A stretch of 64,000 nt of DNA, taken from Melampsora larici-populina 98AG31. Taxonomy: Eukaryota; Basidiomycota; Pucciniomycetes; Pucciniales; Melampsoraceae. Shown here piece after piece: positions 1 to 12,940 of this stretch. The translations under genes and the position numbers were made by a program. The first letter of the stretch is position 1. Every line of letters starts with the position of its first letter. The stretch lies in assembly GCF_000204055.1 (NCBI RefSeq), contig NW_006768833.1, positions 221,685 through 285,684 of the forward strand, in the 5' to 3' direction. The notes below the pieces were generated by a model, which did no database searches, was not told the DNA's origin, and saw only the letters and a list, made by a program, of their open reading frames with translations.

Positions 1-3000
1 AAAACCCCTCAACCTTTTGTAATTGATGCCTCTCAAAAGTTGATGCAGATATTGCTTATACACTTTTGAATCCACTCAGCTTCTGAAACCAAAACATCTT
101 GTGTGTGTGTTCAAACACATTGGTGTTCTTTTGTTCTTTCTGCCTCAACAATATTTTACATACAACTTGCAACATCTTGGTCTTCTAATCACATCAAACC
201 TATCCATTCTTGTACTCATATAAATAGTACCAAGCTGAAAAATTAAAGAATCCCTACACACCATCATTCACCTTGGTCTTGGTTTCTTGATGCTATAACT
301 ACACCCATAGAAAAATTGGACTATAATGAAAAAGCACATGAGATGATGGAGAATTTCCTGGGATGAAAGAAGTATTTAATAGGCAGGAAAAGGTCTTACA
401 AGGTTTATTCAAGAAAAATGTTGTTGTTGGAATCGAAATTTCACAATCCTTGGATGTACTACCACCATCAAATGTATGCATGCTTTGTGTGGTATACTAA
501 TGTTCTGCAAGAAATTGTGACACTATGGTGGCCAAGTATATATTGAACATACAAGACTTCATGAATTTGGAATCATTGTACATTATAGTTTTGATAATCA
601 GTGTGAATGCTAGAATTATAGATTGAACAAGGTAAACTTCCTTCAGACCAGAGAAAGGAATGTGTGGATTTGGAAGACACTGTCCTAAAACTGGAGATAG
701 TAAATAAAAGGAGACAGTTGTGTCAGATCCCATCCACTTGACTCTTTTCAGATAGAACTATATAGAAATCGTGAGTGAAAATCTCACTTCAGGCTTCTAG
801 ATAGACATTGATTTAGTTCTGTTTCCACATATCACGGTCACCATCAACAGATTGTTTATCTAAAATGCCGTGTTACAAAGCTATTGTTTGGGAAGGCATG
901 GTGCCAGGATTGAAACCAGTGGGGGAGAAATTTATTGGTAGATTGTTGGAGAGGTCTTAGAGCAAAAGTAGGGGCTAAAATCAGTTGATCAACATTTGCT
1001 GACATGATGACTTCAGAATGCAAGGGAAAGGACTGCCCAATAGTGAATTTAGGGACCATATGGATATCAAAGCCAGATACCAACTACACCTATGTGTTTG
1101 AGATTCCAAAAGAAGGCTGTCTGCAAGGAATAATGACTGAACCTTTCAACAAAAATCACACCTCTTTATTTTGCTGTACCAAATAGAGTTGTGACCATAA
1201 AATGTAGCATTCTATGTATCAAGTTTTTGAATTTGTGCAGAGATGTATGTTATTGAAGTAGACTTTACAATAAAGCACAGAAAGGTGGCGGGCAATTTTG
1301 TTGAGTAGGTGGGCCTACATATTCTCTACTTGTTTTGAACTCCAAGTTATACTGATAACAGTTGTCTGAAGCATAGGAAGAGTTTGATGATTCAAACAAT
1401 CAGCTTTTAGCCTCAAATCCCACCAAAAAGTACTTTATAAAAATGATCAGATTTTGAATTTATTTTCCATTTTTTTTTTTTGGAAATCATTCTCCTAATC
1501 AAAATGTTTAGGTTTAGGGTTTACCACTCCATGTCAATATCCTTGTAGCACATCAATGAGCACACCCAAAGGTATTTCCTCAGATCCTGTAAAGACACAT
1601 CAAAGAAGTACCACAACAGACACATCTTCCTCTTATCAACTGCAATTTTAACAGCTAGTTGACCCCAGCTGAAGACAAATGATTCCACAAATCCTATAAA
1701 CAAATCACTACATTCACAAAGGAAACAATCCCAGTCTGAATCCAACCAAAACACTTTCAGATCTGTTTCAAAAGTCTCTCTGTGTGTGTGCATATCAACA
1801 TGTTACAAGGATATATTGATATGTTACCAAGTCTTCTTAGACTTTTTCTAAAAGAATTTAACCATTGGAAAAGAATCAACTGTTTTCAAGAGATGTTAAG
1901 TTGTAGTGTTATACTGAAGAATTTCAAGATAGTAAAAGGAACAGACTAGATTAGGTCTGGTGTCATACATAGAGATTATTGGAACATCTATGTGAAGTTA
2001 AACATGACTGGATTAATGACCAGAACCTCATTCCTTGGATCCAAAGCCTTCCAAGGTCTGTTTGATGGTAGTATCATCATCACTCAAAACCAAATCAAAC
2101 CAAAGAAAATTATGATGATCATCAAACATCATCTTGATCAGTCTTATCTGTATAATCATAATCCATTAACCTGAACAAAAGCTAAGCCTTTCATCAATTT
2201 GTAAGTTGTTTATTTGGCTTCCACTCTGGTTCTTGACCAGCACAAAATTGAGAAACACTGTTATGAAATTGTCAGATCTTGAAAGGAGCTGTTCCATATT
2301 GACATACCCATTCACATTTTATTCTTTGAATCAGGTTTGCCAGTTTTCCTCTCTACTCATCCACACAACAGAGATGGAGATCTTGACCAGTGTCTGTCCT
2401 TGTGGATGTAACACTAGATATGGCTTATGTTTTTCCACCTTTGACTGGCTCTAACTTTATGTTTTTGGACAGGGGTTGTTGCTCGATCCTAGTGGCTATC
2501 AGGAAGATGTGTTGATGCTCCGATGTTAAACGTTTGATCAGTTGTTACAAGGGCAAACTGTTGAGATTATCTACATCTTATCTTTAAGCAATCTTTTTGT
2601 CTTTACTATTTGTTCAGGAGAAGCTGTTCTCTTCCTGCTATGATTTATCTTGAAGCTACTATTGAATCAATAGCCAGTGCTGTCTTGAATTGATTTGAAT
2701 TGATATTTGAGGTGGCTGATGAAAATGGTTAGGTTTTGAGTGTAATTTTCTGAGTTTCTGGCTTTGGACTGAAAAGTGGTGAGTGAACCTTGACTGACGC
2801 GTTTTAAGAGTTAAGAAAATGAAAGTGAAGAAGATTTGAAGTGTTTAGTTTAAATTGATAAAATCGAATTCAACTGAAAGAGAATGTAGAAGATATATAG
2901 ACAGGAATTCAGGATAAGATAAGATAGGATAGACCCTTAAAAGTAAAGTTGAATTGAAATAAAAACCAATCTCAAGAGTACTGGTGATGAGATGAGTGTT

Positions 3001-3088
3001 GATTAGAATTTAAGTTTTTTCAAGAACCAAACTAAACCAAACAAATCCAAATCGATATCAAGCAATCCAACCAACTCATCCATCAAAA
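1..3088. other. Non-coding or decayed DNA, no gene recognised
   Basis: Only short open frames (up to about 90 codons) occur on both strands. None shows a recognisable motif, codon bias like the neighbouring genes, or a plausible exon chain. The tract is AT-rich with a short GT run near 110 and homopolymers (for example a T run near 1472). The last few hundred bases before 3089 presumably hold the promoter and 5' UTR of the MIT-domain gene. I see no inverted repeat with a clear target-site duplication, so I cannot assign it to a transposon family. Confidence 0.6.
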
Positions 3089-6000
3089 ATGTCACTTCGA
3101 TCTCATTCTGCATCTGATCCATCTCAACCTAATAGTACTACAACTAATACCATCTTTAATAATACTAAAACTTTATTAAAGAAAAGATCTAAAGGTTCTA
3201 GATTAGGTACTGCTATCAGAATAGCAAGTGGTAGAAGATCAAGTTTATCAATCAATCAATCAACTTCAACTTCATCATCATCAACTAATCAGCATCATCA
3301 TCACCACAATCATCATAATAATCTTACACCTTGGATTGATTTAGATTTAGATTTACTTCCGCCATTACCGTTGAGTGCTACTTCTCTGGACGTGGGATTC
3401 CCAATTGGTAAGTAAAGAGAGATGGATTTAATTGAAGATTGATGACAGTTATCGGATGAAGTTCGATCCAATTCAATCGATGCTTGAAGTCTTGAGAGTT
3501 TTGATTTTTTTTTGAAATTCAAAATACTAATGATGAATTGATTGTAGATTCGAAATCTTCATCAAGAACTTCAGATCAAGATTTACATCAACTCTTTCAA
3601 TCTTCATCAACTCATCAACTCAATTTCAAAACAGAACAATCAACTACCAACAACACTTCATTCTTACCTCCTTTTCCTCAACCTCAACACCATTCAACTC
3701 ATCATCATAACATCAATCCTCAACTATACATGTCATCACCTTCTTCATCACCTTCTTCATCTGCCTTTTATTCTCCTGATCTCAATCTAATCAGAATCGC
3801 TTCTAATCCGACTGCTTCTCATCTCAACATTCCAATCAAACCTACTCTCTCTTCATCATCAGCATCAACCAATCCATCAACTTCAACATCTCATTCAATC
3901 AAACCAGCTAAACTCAAACAATCTACTTCACTCTCATCTTCTACAAATCAATCATCTTATCATCCAATCATCAATCTGGCTTCAGAATCTCATTCGCCTC
4001 ATCGTGAACAACACCATCATTCACAACATGATCGGGTGGAGTCTAATCAGACCACCACTTCTACTACTCTCACCAATCAACACCCTTCAAAGACAGTTCT
4101 CACTGTCGCTCTAGCCAAAGCTCAATCAGCTGTCTTACTCGATACAGCCTTACAGATACCTGAAGCCATTGAAGCTTATACTCAAGCTGTACTCTTATTA
4201 GAAGAAGTGATTGAAAAAATTGAAGAATTAGGTCAAGATCGGGAAAATCGAGAATTAGAATCCTTATTACGTGATCAGACTCGTGATAAGCTTTGGGCAG
4301 ATGAACTTTGGTCTAGGTTTAATTCGGGTGATAGTCATGGTCCGAACGAACGTCAACGTCAAGAAATCGAAGATCGTCTTAGAGATCGTGAATCGAAATG
4401 GAATGAGAAACGTTCAAAGATGGAAAAACGTAAAAAAGCAAGAGCAGATGAAGAAGATAGATTAGTCGGAATCGTATGTGATTCCTCTTAATGAATCTTT
4501 CTTTTTTCTATTCATCAATTGATTCAAAAGTTCTTTTCTATCTAGCATAATACCTATGCTGGTCGGATTCGTGAACTTGAAGCTGAACTAGCTCATGTGA
4601 ATGATAATCCTGATTTAGCTGAGCCTATCATCAATCATCAAGTTTCTCAACACTCATCTCGTGATCAACACTTTCAACCTACGGTATGTGTCTTTTTCAA
4701 TCGCTTGGCTTTAGCTAACTTGTCCATCTTCACATTCGTCTCTCATTTTACATTTCTTTTGATCCTTCTTTTTGATCCTTCTTTCAGGGAGATGTTCCTC
4801 CTCTTCCTCCTTTACCTTCTCACTCATCAATCACACTCTTGGATCAATCAAATCATCAGACGTTGAATTCGTTGAAAACTGACGCTCGATCCAATCTCTC
4901 ACAGCCTACCAAATCATCTTTACGTAAAAACTCATCCTCTTCACTTTTGCCACCTTTACCATTTCGAGAACTTGAAGAACCTCGGTCTTCTTCATCTACC
5001 ATTGTCCCTCATCCTGATCAACCTAGTACGCCTCAAGAAGAGTTTGATGTGCTCATGCCACAATGTGAACGTAGATCGTTTGGTTCAGATTCGACGGCTC
5101 GTGATGCTCAATCTCTCAAACATAACTCAATTTCTACCTATCGACATCGTCCATCTCAACATAGACCTTCACTGATGCGTCAGACGACTAGTCCGATCAT
5201 CGCATCACTTCCACAGCCTAGCATCTCAACCAATTTGACAACAGCAGGTGATGATGATGATGATGAGACCAAAGACATTGTGCCTGATCACCTCGTCAAC
5301 TCGAGTATCTCTCATTCATCTAATCTCAATCATACCCAATCATCTCATTCGAAATCGGTTCGAGATCGATCGTCCAGTAGTGTGTCTGCTACGAGTATCT
5401 CGAGACTTGATCGAATGCGATCAAACGAGAGTATGTCAACCTCAACTCGTACCAGTGTTTCTTCAACGGCCTTCAAACCTGATTCTACACTACCTCCCTT
5501 GCCTCAAGCCTCGATTCATAATCCGTCGACAAGTCCAAAGAAAGAAACCCACGAGGATCATCTTGATCATCCACCGCCGAAACCTCATCACAAGTCTTCT
5601 CGACCCAACACTTCTTCTGAATCATCATCTGTGGCCACCACTAAGATTTCTCAAACACCTCGTCGTCCTCATACTGGACGAAGCGATAGATCTGTCTCTG
5701 TTCGTGAGCCGAATGCTCCATTGCCTTCACAAACCAGTCAGATCTCACGTAATAATTCGACCAAGACTCAAACTACCATTACTTTATCAACTGGTCATAT
5801 ACAAGATACTGAAGTCGATAAACTTAATAACAAGACATCTATTACTCCACACCCACGAAGGGAACCTGTTCCACTTAAACTCGACACACCACACAAACGG
5901 CCTGAGCATAGGAAACTTTCAAATGCGGGAGATGAAGTAGAGATTGATTTACCAGCAGGACAAGATGTGTGTTCACCTGGAACCGTTTCGATTATTCGAT

Positions 6001-7611
6001 CATTACCATCACCCGAAGTCCCTGAATCACCCAGAGTGCCTACCACTGCACCACCAGCATCAAGAGCGGTTAGTTTGATTCCAACAATCTACAGTAGACC
6101 TTCTAATGCATCGATGATGGCTATCAGTGCAGCTGCACCAGCTATTCCGATGAGATTAAGAGCTTATTCACAACCAGGTAAACGTGGTACAGTCAATACA
6201 TCAACTCAAGCACCAGCCTTTCCAAAAGAACTTCAACACCGAGCCGTTAGTAATCCGAACCATCATCATCTTAAATTATCAAGAAAGAGTTTGAACCAAG
6301 TTTCATCCAAGACGCTCAATCCACATCCCAAACATTCAAGTCTTGGATCATCATATGCACAACATCCACCTAGTTCATATGCACATGCTTCTAGTTCAGT
6401 ACCATTTGTGGTAGGAGGAAATGGATCGGTTGTTCCACCTGGAGAGTTGTTACCTTACCCTACTAATCCGATCAGAAGACCATTTCATTTGATGAGACAG
6501 ATTAGAAGTACGATCCTTACGGGGGCTTATGTTTCTAATAAGTTGTTTATACCTAAACAGATGTGGCAACAGAAAGGTATCAGATTGAATTCATTAGAAT
6601 CTAAGATGAAGTTAATTGAATTATTAGAGAACGGATTAGAACTTTTTGAACATGATGGAAAAGGATTTTTAAACTTAATGAAAGGTGGAGGAACTGGAAC
6701 GAGTAAGTTGAATGAGCTCTTAGGAGCAACAGAAAGGTTTAATAAACGATTGGAAAGTTTTGATGAAGTCTTGGATGGGATTGAGAATGGATTGGTGAAA
6801 AAGTTGGGATTAGGATCTGCTTCAAAGTATCATAGAGAAGCTGCTAAGGAAGAGAATGGAGGGAATGGGATTGGAACGGGAGGGGGGACTAGTGGGTTTG
6901 GAGTGGATGTTTCTTCTAAGAGGTTTGGGAGTGGGTTGGCTAGTAAGTTGGGAAAGGGGTTGGATAGGATTGCGATTGGTCGAAAGTGAGTTTTTTTTTG
7001 TGGTTTTTTTTTTGCAGGTTTGAGGAGTTTTGTTGATTCTTTTGGTTTAGTGCGGGGGATTTGGTGGGGACTTATGTTGAGGTGATTAGTAAACTATTTG
7101 CTCATTCACAAATCATTGGTAAGTACCTTTCTCTTTCTCAAAAAAACAGAATGAGTTTAAAAAAAACAGAATGATTTTAAAAAAACAGAATGATGTTTGA
7201 TGATTTTTTTCGATGATTTTTTGATGATTTTTTTTGATTGATTTTTTTGGGGGGGGGGGGATTATTTTGGTTTTTCTTCTTCTTTAGATGCACATTTATC
7301 TTGTTTAGGAAATTCGATTTATATAGATAAGATTGGAAAAGAAAATAAAGTATCAATCGAAAGTAAATTGAAAAGAGTTTCAGAGTTTTATTCGGTCGTT
7401 GTTTGTAGGTTTGTGGTGGCTGATATGGGAATCTTATTGGATGTAAGTGTGTGTGGTTTTTTTTTTGAAAGTTCTTTGGAAGTTTTTGGGTTGGAAGTTT
7501 TGGGGTTCTGATTTTGATGGATTGATTGAAATTGATTGATTGAAATTGATGTTGTGTTTTGTTGTTTTGTAGAAATATGTGAAGAGAGGTGGGAATTGGT
7601 GTTCGGATTAG
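3089..7611 (+). CDS. MIT-domain protein, 7 exons
   Basis: The spliced model is 3089-3407, 3548-4473, 4546-4683, 4788-6985, 7051-7118, 7288-7442 and 7573-7611, with consistent phases (1,0,0,2,1,0) and GT-AG introns. It encodes about 1,280 residues. The N-terminal third is Ser/Asn/His-rich and probably disordered. A MIT (microtubule-interacting and trafficking) helical bundle lies at about residues 287-365, recognisable by the AKAQSAVLLD and AIEAYTQAVLLLEEVIEK helices, followed by a charged helical stretch. A long Ser/Pro/Thr-rich linker leads to a conserved C-terminal block from about residue 1020 (RPFHLMRQIRST...) that I know from fungal MIT-domain proteins. MIT domains usually bind ESCRT-III tails, so a role in endosomal sorting is inference. 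The boundary at 6985/7051 rests on frame and a TTTAG acceptor and is the least certain. Neighbours give no functional clue. Confidence 0.85.
7138..7260. repeat. Short tandem repeats inside intron 5 of the MIT gene
   Basis: Three copies of an AAAAACAGAATGA-type unit of about 19 bp (7138-7195) are followed by repeated GATGATTTTTTT units and a G run at about 7249-7260. All lie between the exons ending at 7118 and starting at 7288. This is simple slippage-type repetition with no coding signal. The minus-strand open frame across it is an artefact of poly-T composition. Confidence 0.75.
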
Positions 7612-8089
7612 GTTTTTGGATGAGGAAAGGGTTTGCTTTTGGGGATTGTTTTTGTATTTTTTTTTGGAAGTGGGTTGAAGGAATGAAAGAAAGAGAGGAA
7701 AGGAAGGTATAAGAGATAAAATTGAAAGAGAAAGAGAGAAAGAGGAATGGAAGTAGAACATGATTTCTTTGATTTCGATATTTTGGTATTTGGTGATTTT
7801 GTACTCGAGCTTTTTCAAAGGTTTAATCATTTTCTTTCTTCTACAAAACCAAAAAGTTCGTATCTCTCTATCTGTGTGTTTGTGTTGTGTGATTTTCTTT
7901 CTCTTCGTTTTTCATACAGTTATATATGTTTTCTTCTTCTTTGTTTTTCTTTTCAATTCATAAAATATGTTGTTTTTGTTTTTTGTTTTTGTTACTGTTT
8001 TTGTTATTTTTTTTTTGCTTTTTGCTTTTTGCTTTGGTTTTTTTCTGGTTTTGTGTTTTTGTTTTTCTGATTTTGATTTTGATTGTGTT

Positions 8090-8766
8090 TTTTGATTCTG
8101 ATCACTTTATTGACATATATGAAATCTAGCATTGATTGTTTTTATTTGATACTTTTGTTTGTTTGTTGAAAATGAAAATACCATTTCTTTTGATCATTTT
8201 TCTTTCTACTATGGATTTTTCTTAAATTGTTTTTGTGTGATTGATTTAGAAAGTTTTTTTTAATGAATTGATGTGTGGTTTTTCTTTTGAGTTGATTCTT
8301 TGGTTAAAATGAAGATGAATCTTTTGACTGGATCAAAAATGAATTTGATTTTTTTTTTGAATTGGATTTGAAGATGATGGAATTTGAAGAGGTTTGACTG
8401 GAAATTTGGATCCTTTGGAAAGAAGATTTTGGTTTTTGATTCTGGTTACTTATGAAATTTAGCATTGATTCTTTTTATTTGATACTTTTTTGGTTGTTTG
8501 TTGAAAATGAAAATACCATTTCTTTTGATCAATTTTTTTTTCTACTATGGATTTTTTCTTAAATTGTTTTTGTGTGATTGATTTAGAAAGTTTTTTTTTA
8601 ATGAATTGATGTGTGGTTTTCTTTTTGAGTTGATTCTTTGGTTAAAATGAAGATGAATCTTTTGACTGGATCAAAAATGAATGTGTTTTTTTTTTTGAAT
8701 TGGATTTGAAGATGATGGATCTTGAAGAGGTTTGACTGGAAATTTGGATACTTTGGAAAGAGGTTT
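8090..8766. repeat. Direct tandem duplication, unit about 333 bp
   Basis: A non-coding segment starting at the GCATTGATT at 8129 is repeated almost base for base from 8462, an offset of 333 bp. The two copies run to about 8431 and 8766. They share long blocks, including TTGTTGAAAATGAAAATACC and a segment around TTTTGACTGGATCAAAAATG, and differ by scattered substitutions and T-run length changes. It lies in the T-rich 3' flank of the MIT gene (7612-8090 holds only T-rich sequence). No terminal inverted repeats or open frame are associated with it. Confidence 0.85.
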
Positions 8767-11555
8767 TGATCAATGGTTTTGAAAGATTTTTAAAGTCATG
8801 AATACAAGTTGATTAATCAATCATAAGATTGTATGGTATTCAACTTTGAAAGAGTAATACCAAAAAAAGAAAATTACAACAAAACATTCATCATACTTGA
8901 AAAAAATCATCTTGAAACAAAAACACCAGGAAGACTTACTTGAGAAGTTTATTCTTGGCACTGGTATGTGTAAAAGAAAAATCTCAAGAGAAGAAAGATT
9001 GAGGCTGGAATTTAAAAGGCTGAGAAATATAACTACTCTTTTGGGTACTTTTTGAACTACTTGAACTTTACTGTTAGTCAACACTCAATAGGTAATTTAT
9101 CCACTTCAATATACCATGATCAACTGATCTGGCCGTTTCCAATCAAGGTAAGTCAGAGTATTGGAAGACATGTGAAAACTGTGAGCAGGATAATTGTTTT
9201 TCTGTTAGAGTTCACACACACTCATTACAGCTCATATCATTGATAACATGATGAAGTCATACCAAATACCAGAGCAGCAATACTTTTCAACACCATATGC
9301 CTGCTGAAAATCACCAAATGGTGTGACCAGTCCCAGCTGAAGAAGTATCAAACAAGACAAATCCAGTTGTGAAGCCTTGGAATATGCTATGCTTAGCAAA
9401 ATAGAGACATTGTATGTGGAGAACTCACCAGTTCTTACCTACCAAGTGTCTATCTGTTCCAAAATGCCCAGAGAAGATATGAAGAAGATTTTCAGTCAAG
9501 ATAAAAGTATAGAAGAAATTGTAAATCAAGAGATTGGAGTGTACATGGGAAGGTCACAATGTGCCTTTCTGGTCTTGGATCAATATGACTTAACCTTACA
9601 TTGGATAAGATATCACAGGACAAATTATGAGTCCGTTTATGGAGTCTTGTGTGATCTATCTTTGATGAATGGAGGTACATGAGGCTCAAGGATATGAAGT
9701 TTCAAGCAGGTGCTGGGGTGGCCTAAAAGGGTGATTGGCTGGAAGATCTGTTAGGATACTCATCCAAACTGGCTGGATTGAAAGATATGACAACAATTTT
9801 TTTTAATCACTTATGGTCAGATGAACCAAAGATGTGGACCCATTAGATTCAAAGAAACCAGGAGATTATATAAAAAAGCTTTACAATGAAGTCAAGAGTC
9901 AATACAACAACAAAGAAATGATGTTCATCCATGCTGGATTGTTACCAAGTGCACAATTTTGATGAAACCTTGAATTTGAGTTAATTTTTGGCTGCAAAGT
10001 GGAATTAGCAAAGATGAGCTGGTTTCAAAGACCTCAGATAGACATAGACTGTAGGGAATCATCTTGGTTTCTTTTCTCTGGCCTGTGGGTGTTGAATTGT
10101 ACCAAAATGGTCACAGTTCCTTTGGATAGCTGATTGTAAATTTAATGGATAAGTATGAACTTACTAATAGACTTGATTATCTATACTTACCTTAACAGAT
10201 ACACATGCAGCATACTTTAGGGCCCAATTTCAAAGAGAAAGATGAATCAAATATGGAAACAATTGTCAAGGCTGTTAATATTGCAGAGTATAGAATGACA
10301 GTTGGGTTTATTGAGATGATAAGATTAATTGATGATCAACACTTAACAGAATCATAGATGAACACTCTTATTGATCTTGGATGGGAATTCCTTAGTTCTT
10401 GAACTTTGAGGAAGGTGATTTTTTTTACCAAATCACAGCTAATCTCATGGAAAACAAGGTTAGAGATTTTCTGGAATGATCCAAATATATCTTTCCAAGC
10501 TCTGTGTAAACGATCCACAGGGCTTTCAAATATTACAATTCCAAAAACCTACTTGACAGCACATCTGAGATCATGGTTTTAAGAACCTTCTAATTCATAC
10601 TTAGAGCAATGGCTTGAAGATAGTCTCACATTGAAGATGATGTGCTGCTGCTCATGTTTATCAAAAAAAATGAAAAGTGTGGAATGAAAGAATTAATGTG
10701 TAAACCTGGACAGACAGGGTTGAGTGAGTTTTAGATAAATTCAAAGATGTTACAAAGTACTAAAAAGGGCAGAGGTTGTTGATGCCTTACCTGTAAGTAA
10801 GCAGGAAAAAGAAAGTGGGTATATTGTAGCATATGAGTACCAGTCCAGGTAAGCAATGAAATAAAAATGAAAGAAAAAATGAAAAGAGCTCACTCTAAGC
10901 ATCCAGATTCCACACAAGGAGGAGGGAAGAAGGAATCTGAGGTGTTCAAAGTATTTAAGAAACAGAAACATGTGCACAATTTCTAACCAGAAGCAAGGGG
11001 TTACAATGGGACAGGATCAATGCACAAACAGATTCAGAAACCAAAACCAAAACTATAATCCTCCATGGTAACCATTACCAAAATAAATATTACCTCCTTG
11101 TGATGGACTTAAAGTCTCACTCAATATTATCACAACAATATCCTTGTTTGATAACCATTCAGAGGCCCATGCGGTGCTCTGTCATCAAATCTTTGCACCT
11201 TGTCATTTGTGAACATACCCATTTATCTCTATATCTTTGAAACTGGTACAGGATAGACGTAGACTCTTCAAGTTGTAAACTTGTACTGAGAAATGATACA
11301 CACTTTATCCAAAAGCTTCACATGACTTGGGTGCACAGTGACACCTTTGGCCTCACTCTCAAAGTACCCCATGATCTCCAATCCAGGTCTGTCCCCCAAA
11401 TCTTCTTGACACACTTCATAGCCAGGTCAACCATCTTTGTTTGGTAATGCAAAATAGTCACAATAATGCTGAGTCACCACCAGTCCTGGATTTGGTCCAG
11501 CACTGAACAGTTACAAAGGTTTATGAACACCTTGTATAAGAAAACCGTTACCTGA
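8767..11555. other. Non-coding or decayed DNA, one orphan ORF
   Basis: The longest open frame is 9377-9682 (+, about 101 codons, no ATG at its 5' end). I do not recognise it and it has no exon partners that I can chain. The remainder has only short frames. No inverted repeats with clear target duplications were found before 11556. It may be an old transposon carcass, but nothing in the sequence shows which kind. Confidence 0.5.
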
Positions 11556-12523
11556 CACCGCGATAATCTTTAAGTGTGAAACCCGATTGAGCAGAGTTGC
11601 AGTGACTGGGTCCGCAACTTTCTTCAATCACCAATCTTGTTTGCCATAGGTTTGCTATAGGTTTGCTGGCTTGCCTCAAGCTGCCCTGTAGCAACATACT
11701 CACAGTGAGCTGTTTGATCTTGCTTTTGTCCACAGTTGCAAGATCATGCTGATTGGGTATAGCCTTCCCTTTGACACAAGAATTTTTGTAATGTGAGTTG
11801 CAATTTCCTTCGTGGTATGAAGTTGATTTTGACTTGGATTCTTTTTTCTTTTGGAGCTTATCAGATTCAACACCTGATTTGGTGTTTGATGAGGCAGTTG
11901 GTGATTGACCCCTTTATTGGCGACTAGTCTGTGCTTTCTTGGGCATTCTGATAGTGTTATGAGGTGGACTGGGGTCAACGCCCAAACTAATCCGACACAA
12001 AAGTCGGTATCGTATTGGTATCGTGTTGCCAATCCAACATCAAAAGTCGGATTTCTCCATATTGCTTCACCCGACCCGACATGAGAAGTCCCCTTTTCTC
12101 ATATCGGGTATCGGCGACGCGATACAGGATGGAGGCAATTTGGCTTTTTCCTACTTGAAAAGCCTTGCAACCAATCTTTAAGTACGGTATCGGCTCGTAT
12201 CGCTTCAGCGACACGATATGGCCGACCGAATTTTTGGATTTTTTTTTGTCCTCATATCGTGTCGGGTATTGGTCTGAATATATGGGTTGGCCAATACGAC
12301 ATGGAAACCCTCCGAAAAGTCGTATCGTGTCGGATTGGTTCGGGCGTTGCTGGGGTACATACATACCCGAAGTTGACATACTCAGCTCAAGTGGAGAACA
12401 CAAGGGCAGCTTGAGGCAAGCTAGCAAACCTATGGCAAACAAGATCCGCAATTGAAGAAAGTTGCAGACCCGGTCACCGCGACTTTGCTCAATTGGTTTT
12501 CACACTTAATAATTCCCACGGTG
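11556..12523. mobile_element. Non-autonomous TIR element, 968 bp, 3-bp TSD TGA
   Basis: The ends are inverted copies of each other. Sequence inward from 11556 (CACCGCGATAATC...) through about 11690 matches the reverse complement of 12403-12523 over about 120 bp, at roughly 90% identity with one 12-bp gap. TGA is duplicated at 11553-11555 and 12524-12526. The interior (about 11985-12350) contains a second, looser foldback rich in TATCG motifs. There is no transposase. The 3-bp TSD and CAC- ends suggest a CACTA or PIF/Harbinger derivative, which is inference. It sits about 420 bp upstream of the aldo/keto reductase start. Confidence 0.8.
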
Positions 12524-12940
12524 TGACTCTTTATACTTACGGTTGAATGTTCAACCCAAGATTTGGTCTTGTTTTATCAAAACTGACAATGGCTGTGGCC
12601 TGCTGTGGTAGTATTTTCCAGGAAATCAAATTTGTCGATCTTGTTGATGGAGGTGATTAAAGGATATGTGATTGAAGGAAGATGTAAGTCCTTACAGAAT
12701 GCATGCAAATCGGGTATAGAAGAATGCGGATAATGCGGAGATGAGATGATGAGTTGACAAGTGATGATATCATGATGACAAGTCGCCATCGGATCGTCCA
12801 TGGGTATGTCCATACATAAGACCATAGTCCGCAACTTCGGTTTTCATGACCCTTCCTTGTCTTCAATTGATATCTCTCAACTCTAAACCTTCTCAACCTA
12901 CTTCGTATCTCTGAACGGTAACCAAAGTACACAGTTCATC

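Noticed and set aside
1505..1525. Telomere-like TTTAGGTTTAGGGTTTA
   Set aside because: Fewer than three degenerate units. Too short to be an interstitial telomeric tract.
7177..7830. Minus-strand 217-codon Lys/Asn-rich frame
   Set aside because: It covers introns, the last exons and the 3' flank of the MIT gene and reflects poly-T composition only.
11987..12451. Minus-strand 154-codon frame beginning with a signal-peptide-like hydrophobic stretch
   Set aside because: It begins at a TTG within the terminal inverted repeat and runs through the foldback interior of the 968-bp TIR element, with no motif. The hydrophobic start is a by-product of the repeat.
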